Origin: Rhodomicrobium sp052145435
GTDB lineage: Bacteria > Pseudomonadota > Alphaproteobacteria > Rhizobiales > Rhodomicrobiaceae
NCBI GenBank assembly: GCA_052145435.1
Contig: JBKQOR010000198.1
Span: 1 to 64,000 of the forward strand
Length of the DNA: 64,000 nt
Reading direction: 5' to 3'
Part shown: positions 60,826 to 64,000 of the stretch, piece by piece
Layout: every line of letters starts with the position of its first letter
Position numbering within the stretch: the stretch's first letter is position 1
The notes under the pieces: model-generated
What the model was told of the DNA's origin: nothing
Database searches by the model: none
The model's input: the letters and a program-made list of their open reading frames with translations, nothing else
Program-made: the position numbers and the translations under genes

Positions 60826-62208
60826 CGCCGGCGCGTGCGCGTCGATATAGGCCGCCACACCCGCCGCTGAATTGGGCAGGAGCTCGAAACGCTCCCGGCC
60901 CTCCAAGCATCGCTGCAGGGCTGCTGGCACTTCGGGCTCGCGCCCGATGGCGCGGCTGACGGCTTCCGGGAACTTTGCGGGATGCGCCGTGCTGAGCACA
61001 ACCATCGGCCCGCCTGTGCGGGCCTGCTCCCGCTGCGCGGCGGCAAGGCCGACCGCAGTGTGAGGATCGATGATGATCCCGGTGTCCCTAAACAGCCGGC
61101 CCATCGCGGCGGAGGCCTCGGTTCGCGTAACGCGATGCGCGGAGAACCGCTTCCGGATAGGCTCAAGCACTTCAGACGGAATGCCGAAGCTGCCGGTGTC
61201 GCGCAAGCTTGCCATGGCACCAGTTACGAATGACGCGTCCCGGCCGCTCGCTTCGAACAGAAGCCGCTCGAAATTGCTCGAAATTTGAATATCCATGCTC
61301 GGACTATCGGTGGGCGTCACATCGCGCGGCTCGTAGCGGCCCGTTTCAAGCGTCCGTGCCAGGATATCGTTCTCGTTGGTGGCGATCGCAAGCTTTCCCA
61401 TCGGAAGGCCCATCTTCGATGCGGCAAAGCCCGCGAAGATATCTCCGAAATTCCCGGTTGGTACGGTGAAGCTGGGCGAGGACTCCGGCCCCAGTTTTTC
61501 GGCCGCGGTGTAGTAATACACGGTTTGGGCCACGATGCGCGCCCAGTTGATGGAGTTGATCGCGGAAAGGGCGTGGCGGGTACGGAACTCCTTGTTGCCA
61601 AGAAGCGTCTTTACGATATTTTGGGCATCGTCGAAGGTGCCTTCGACGGCGATGGCGTGGACGTTGTCCTCGGCAGCTGTTGTCATCTGCTTGCGCTGCA
61701 CATCGCTAATGCGCCCATGCGGAAATAGAATGAAAAGCTCGATGTCCTGACGCCCGCGGAAGGCTTCCACGGCCGCAGCACCAGTGTCGCCCGAGGTCGC
61801 GCCCAGAATGGTGATTCTGGCGCCGGTCCGCTTCAACGTGCGCTCCATAAGCCGGGACAGGACCTGCATCGCGAAATCCTTGAAGGCAAGCGTCGGCCCG
61901 TGGAAAAGCTCAAGCAGGAAAAGGTCGCGGCCGATTTGCGTCAGCGGGGCGGTGTCCGGATGGCTAAACCCCGCATAAGCCTCGGAGACGATAGAGAAAA
62001 GATCGTCATGACCTGGATTTCCACCCATAAAAGGTGCCATCACATACGCCGCGGCAGCGGCATAGTGGCCCGGAGACAGGGCCGGGAGCGAGGGGAGCCT
62101 CGGCCAGGATTGCGGCATGTAGAGCCCGCCATCGGGTGCGAGCCCCGCAAGCAGGACCTGTTCGAAACCGGCAGGCGCGGCCTTCCCGCGCGTCGAAACA
62201 TACATCAT
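60667..62208 (-). CDS. thrC: Threonine synthase ThrC with repeat-derived C-terminus
   Basis: 513 residues from ATG 62208 (62205 is also possible); the frame is open to 62346 but this is beyond the family start MMYVSTRG. Blocks: LLAGLAPDGGLYMPQ, the PLP lysine in GPTLAFKDFAMQVLSRLME, GATSGDTGAAAVEAF and VPTGNFGDIFAGFAA. It converts phosphohomoserine to threonine. The family normally ends near RFELLPNSAAGVAAYIDAHA; the following 50 or so residues (SPPSPHPFPRGGREK onwards) are encoded by a palindromic repeat. Confidence 0.93.
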   Translation of the reverse strand: MMYVSTRGKAAPAGFEQVLLAGLAPDGGLYMPQSWPRLPSLPALSPGHYAAAAAYVMAPFMGGNPGHDDLFSIVSEAYAGFSHPDTAPLTQIGRDLFLLELFHGPTLAFKDFAMQVLSRLMERTLKRTGARITILGATSGDTGAAAVEAFRGRQDIELFILFPHGRISDVQRKQMTTAAEDNVHAIAVEGTFDDAQNIVKTLLGNKEFRTRHALSAINSINWARIVAQTVYYYTAAEKLGPESSPSFTVPTGNFGDIFAGFAASKMGLPMGKLAIATNENDILARTLETGRYEPRDVTPTDSPSMDIQISSNFERLLFEASGRDASFVTGAMASLRDTGSFGIPSEVLEPIRKRFSAHRVTRTEASAAMGRLFRDTGIIIDPHTAVGLAAAQREQARTGGPMVVLSTAHPAKFPEAVSRAIGREPEVPAALQRCLEGRERFELLPNSAAGVAAYIDAHAPAGSPPSPHPFPRGGREKAEAPVQASSLPIALACERDNIEMQARQGELAGRETE

Positions 62209-62580
62209 ACCAAAATCCGGCTGAACGGGTTCACCGGCCCTCTGTTTGTCATCCTGCGCGCGGCGGGGCGAAGATGACGCTGTCCGCAACGCAACCGCTC
62301 GCCCCGCGCATAGGACGGAGCCACGCGCGGCCGGGAAAGCGTTCAAGCCAAGACTGTATCATATCGCGAAAGTTTTGGGTGCGTGCCAATCCGGCTGCAC
62401 CATAAGACGGCTTTGGTGCGGTGTCATCTCTACACTCGTCAACTCCGCGCGATATAAACGCCGGCGGCGCGCGCCAACCCAGATGGCACGCCTATAAAGA
62501 GTGCCAGTCTCAATTTAGCCCTATTCCTTGCCGAGTTGCGGTGTCTGAATGCCCCGCACCCCAAAAAACGGATAGCGTCT
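62209..62580. other. Divergent intergenic region between thrC and the IalB-like gene
   Basis: About 370 bases with promoters expected for both directions. A short palindrome GTCATCCTGCG ... GGCGAAGATGAC lies at 62249-62277 and resembles a dispersed repeat rather than an operator. Other than the upstream open frame of thrC, no gene was recognised. Confidence 0.45.
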
Positions 62581-63093
62581 ATGTTTCGACCGATGAAGCT
62601 CATCGCGGCCTGCGTTTTTCTTGGCTTCGCCTCAGTACCAGCTTGCGCTCAGTCGGAAGTCGGCTCCGGCCAGGTCAAGGCCGTCTATGGCAATTGGAAG
62701 CTGAAATGTGCGCAGCTCGCCGGCGCCAAGCAGGAAAAATGTGCGCTGGTGCAGGATCTCAAGCTGGAAGACCACCCCAATATGTTTTTGACGATCCTCG
62801 TCATGCGGGCCTTCGACAGCGACAAGAAGATCTTGCGCATCGTCGCGCCCTTGGGCGTCGTGCTGCCCGCAGGGCTAGGGCTGAGAGTGGACGGCACCGA
62901 CATCGGCAATGTGAAGTTCCTGAAATGCTGGAAATTCGGCTGTCTCGCCGAGGTCATCGTCGACGATGGGCTTGTGAGTAAATTCTCATCCGGCCAAACG
63001 GCGAGCTTCATCGTGTTCCCAACCCCGGACTCAGGGATCGGATTCCCGGCACCGCTCGCAGGTTTTGCCGAAGGTGTGAAGGGGTTGAACTAA
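62581..63093 (+). CDS. Invasion-associated locus B (IalB)-like protein
   Basis: 170 residues from ATG 62581 (62593 also possible). Signal peptide (MKLIAACVFLGFASVPACA). The mature part has AVYGNWKLKCAQL, CALVQDLKLED, LGVVLPAGLGLRVDGTDIGN and CWKFGCLAEVIVDDGLV, the cysteine and sequence pattern of the IalB family. These are periplasmic or outer-membrane-associated proteins whose basic role is unclear. The gene is single, divergent from thrC. Confidence 0.85.
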   Translation: MFRPMKLIAACVFLGFASVPACAQSEVGSGQVKAVYGNWKLKCAQLAGAKQEKCALVQDLKLEDHPNMFLTILVMRAFDSDKKILRIVAPLGVVLPAGLGLRVDGTDIGNVKFLKCWKFGCLAEVIVDDGLVSKFSSGQTASFIVFPTPDSGIGFPAPLAGFAEGVKGLN

Positions 63094-63170
63094 GCGGATA
63101 TTCCTTGGCTGGCCTGCAAATGCCTGACGCCACAATCTTGCCGCGGCGGAGGGCAGCCGGCACCACTAAC

Positions 63171-63842
63171 TTACCGGATTTTGCCCCGGCGCCGTGGCAC
63201 GAGGCCCGCCCACAGGCTGCGAGCCGCATGGCGCGCTTGCTTCTTCCAACGCACGGCCGTCCGGTAGAGCAAAGAGTTTCTGATCCAATATTTGCCGTAC
63301 GCGGCGTTGAGCGAGCCCCACGCATGCACGCGGCTGACGAGCCAAATCTTGCGGCTTTGCGGGCGCACGGCGGTCCAGGTCCGGTCGATCAGCACGAGGC
63401 TTAAGCCCTGCAGAGCGAGCCAAAGCACAATGCCAGTCCTGGGCCGTTCCGCTATCATAATCGTGGCATAAAGCTTAGCTGGCTCGAGAACCGCAAGCGG
63501 TAGCGCGACGCTGAACGCCGCCCAATAGGGCGGAAGCCGGCTCAAGTAAATGAAGTAAGGCTCGTAGATATGAACTGCAAAAACCTGAAGGCTTGGCTTT
63601 ACATAGTTCCTGACTAGGTAAGAATCGGCAAGGAGCGCGGCAAGCCATTTGATCTGCGGGTGGAGAATTACGATAAAAATTGCAAAAAGAATCTGGACGG
63701 TATGCCTCGCCACCCGGCCGGCAATCTTGAATGGCAGGCTCACGATAAAGCGCGCGGCGCCCGCCGCGTGACCGGACATGCGGGAATCCTGCCTCTCTCC
63801 GGAGATTTCTTCGTTGGGAATGCCGGTCATGTTCTCTCTCAA
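63171..63842 (-). CDS. Membrane protein of unknown function
   Basis: 223 residues with an open N-terminus; ATG at codon 5 or 22 are alternatives. Hydrophobic segments lie at about 46-65 (HTVQILFAIFIVILHPQIKW), 100-125 and 138-152. The C-terminal part is basic (SLLYRTAVRWKKQARHAARS). The block IWLVSRVHAWGSLNAAYGKY is characteristic but its family could not be named. It converges with the IalB-like gene. Confidence 0.65.
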   Translation of the reverse strand: MRENMTGIPNEEISGERQDSRMSGHAAGAARFIVSLPFKIAGRVARHTVQILFAIFIVILHPQIKWLAALLADSYLVRNYVKPSLQVFAVHIYEPYFIYLSRLPPYWAAFSVALPLAVLEPAKLYATIMIAERPRTGIVLWLALQGLSLVLIDRTWTAVRPQSRKIWLVSRVHAWGSLNAAYGKYWIRNSLLYRTAVRWKKQARHAARSLWAGLVPRRRGKIR

Positions 63843-63853
63843 GCCGCCGCTTG

Positions 63854-64000
63854 CTAAGCAGGGCTGTTATAATCCGAAGCCAGATGACGTGTTTCAAGTT
63901 CCCTCGACACCCAATCGTAGGCCGCGTCGCGCAATGTAGTCCATTGCGGCCAGTCCATGGGCATGATCCCTTCCGCAATTGGGATGGCAAAAAAGCGCGG
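63854..64000 (-). CDS. C-terminal part of an unknown gene continuing past the window
   Basis: An open frame enters from position 64000 and ends at TAG 63854-63856, giving 48 residues: FFAIPIAEGIMPMDWPQWTT, then DAAYDWVSRELETRHLASDY and NSPA. A start inside the window (ATG 63964 or 63958) would make only about 35 residues, so a longer gene is more likely. Not recognised. Confidence 0.45.
   Translation of the reverse strand, partial: PRFFAIPIAEGIMPMDWPQWTTLRDAAYDWVSRELETRHLASDYNSPA

Noticed and set aside
1..64000. CRISPR array, tRNA or rRNA genes
   Set aside because: No regularly spaced direct repeats, and no cloverleaf or rRNA-like stretch, were seen on either strand by reading. A covariance search would be needed to be certain.

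Overview
The window is GC-rich chromosomal DNA from an alphaproteobacterium, most likely of the Hyphomicrobiales (Rhizobiales). Three things point there: the order flgB-flgC-fliE-flgG-flgA-flgI with a rhizobial-type MotA, the run glyA-nrdR-ribD-ribE-ribBA-ribH-nusB-thiL, and the set thrC / M16 peptidase / RimJ-like acetyltransferase / GGDEF-EAL protein. No rRNA, tRNA or CRISPR array was seen. Genus cannot be fixed from the sequence alone.

Positions 1-22150 form a motility and chemotaxis island. On the minus strand motA, fliN, flhB, flgB, flgC, fliE, flgG, flgA and flgI (cut by the window edge) build the basal body and stator. A DUF1217 flagellar protein, a repeat protein with a histidine cluster and a Cache-type chemoreceptor follow on the same strand. 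On the plus strand lie an unknown protein, a large CheA with a second CheW-like region and a degenerate receiver, CheW, a rod-binding FlgJ-like protein, a FlgN-like chaperone, a membrane-anchored protein, CheR and a soluble MCP-like protein. cheB is reversed; fliG and fliM follow. No stand-alone cheY is present.

Positions 22298-26140 hold a glutamine amidotransferase, a lipid A type acyltransferase, a UbiH-like FAD monooxygenase and a LolA-like protein.

Positions 26655-46747 look like an accessory catabolic island. It has a four-gene 2-oxoacid:acceptor oxidoreductase, a molybdenum hydroxylase encoded by two fused translationally coupled genes, an acyl-CoA ligase, an enoyl-CoA hydratase family protein and a complete branched-chain-amino-acid-type ABC importer. 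Together they suggest uptake, CoA activation and oxidation of an organic acid, possibly aromatic; the substrate is inference. The island is interrupted at 31199-34409 by foreign-looking DNA: a secreted coiled-coil protein, a methyltransferase/glycosyltransferase fusion and an FG-GAP gene remnant. This DNA lies between two copies of the 3' end of the oxidoreductase flavoprotein gene.

Positions 46917-55344 are housekeeping: serine hydroxymethyltransferase, NrdR, riboflavin synthesis, NusB, ThiL and a hydrolase. Positions 55392-64000 carry a degenerate GGDEF/EAL membrane protein, an acetyltransferase, an M16 peptidase, threonine synthase, an IalB-like protein and a membrane protein.

The most striking structural signal is a family of palindromic repeats. 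One copy sits in frame inside the FAD/2Fe-2S gene of the molybdenum hydroxylase, and a copy matching it at 95 of its first 100 bases supplies the C-terminus of threonine synthase. A different palindrome family supplies the C-terminus of CheB.
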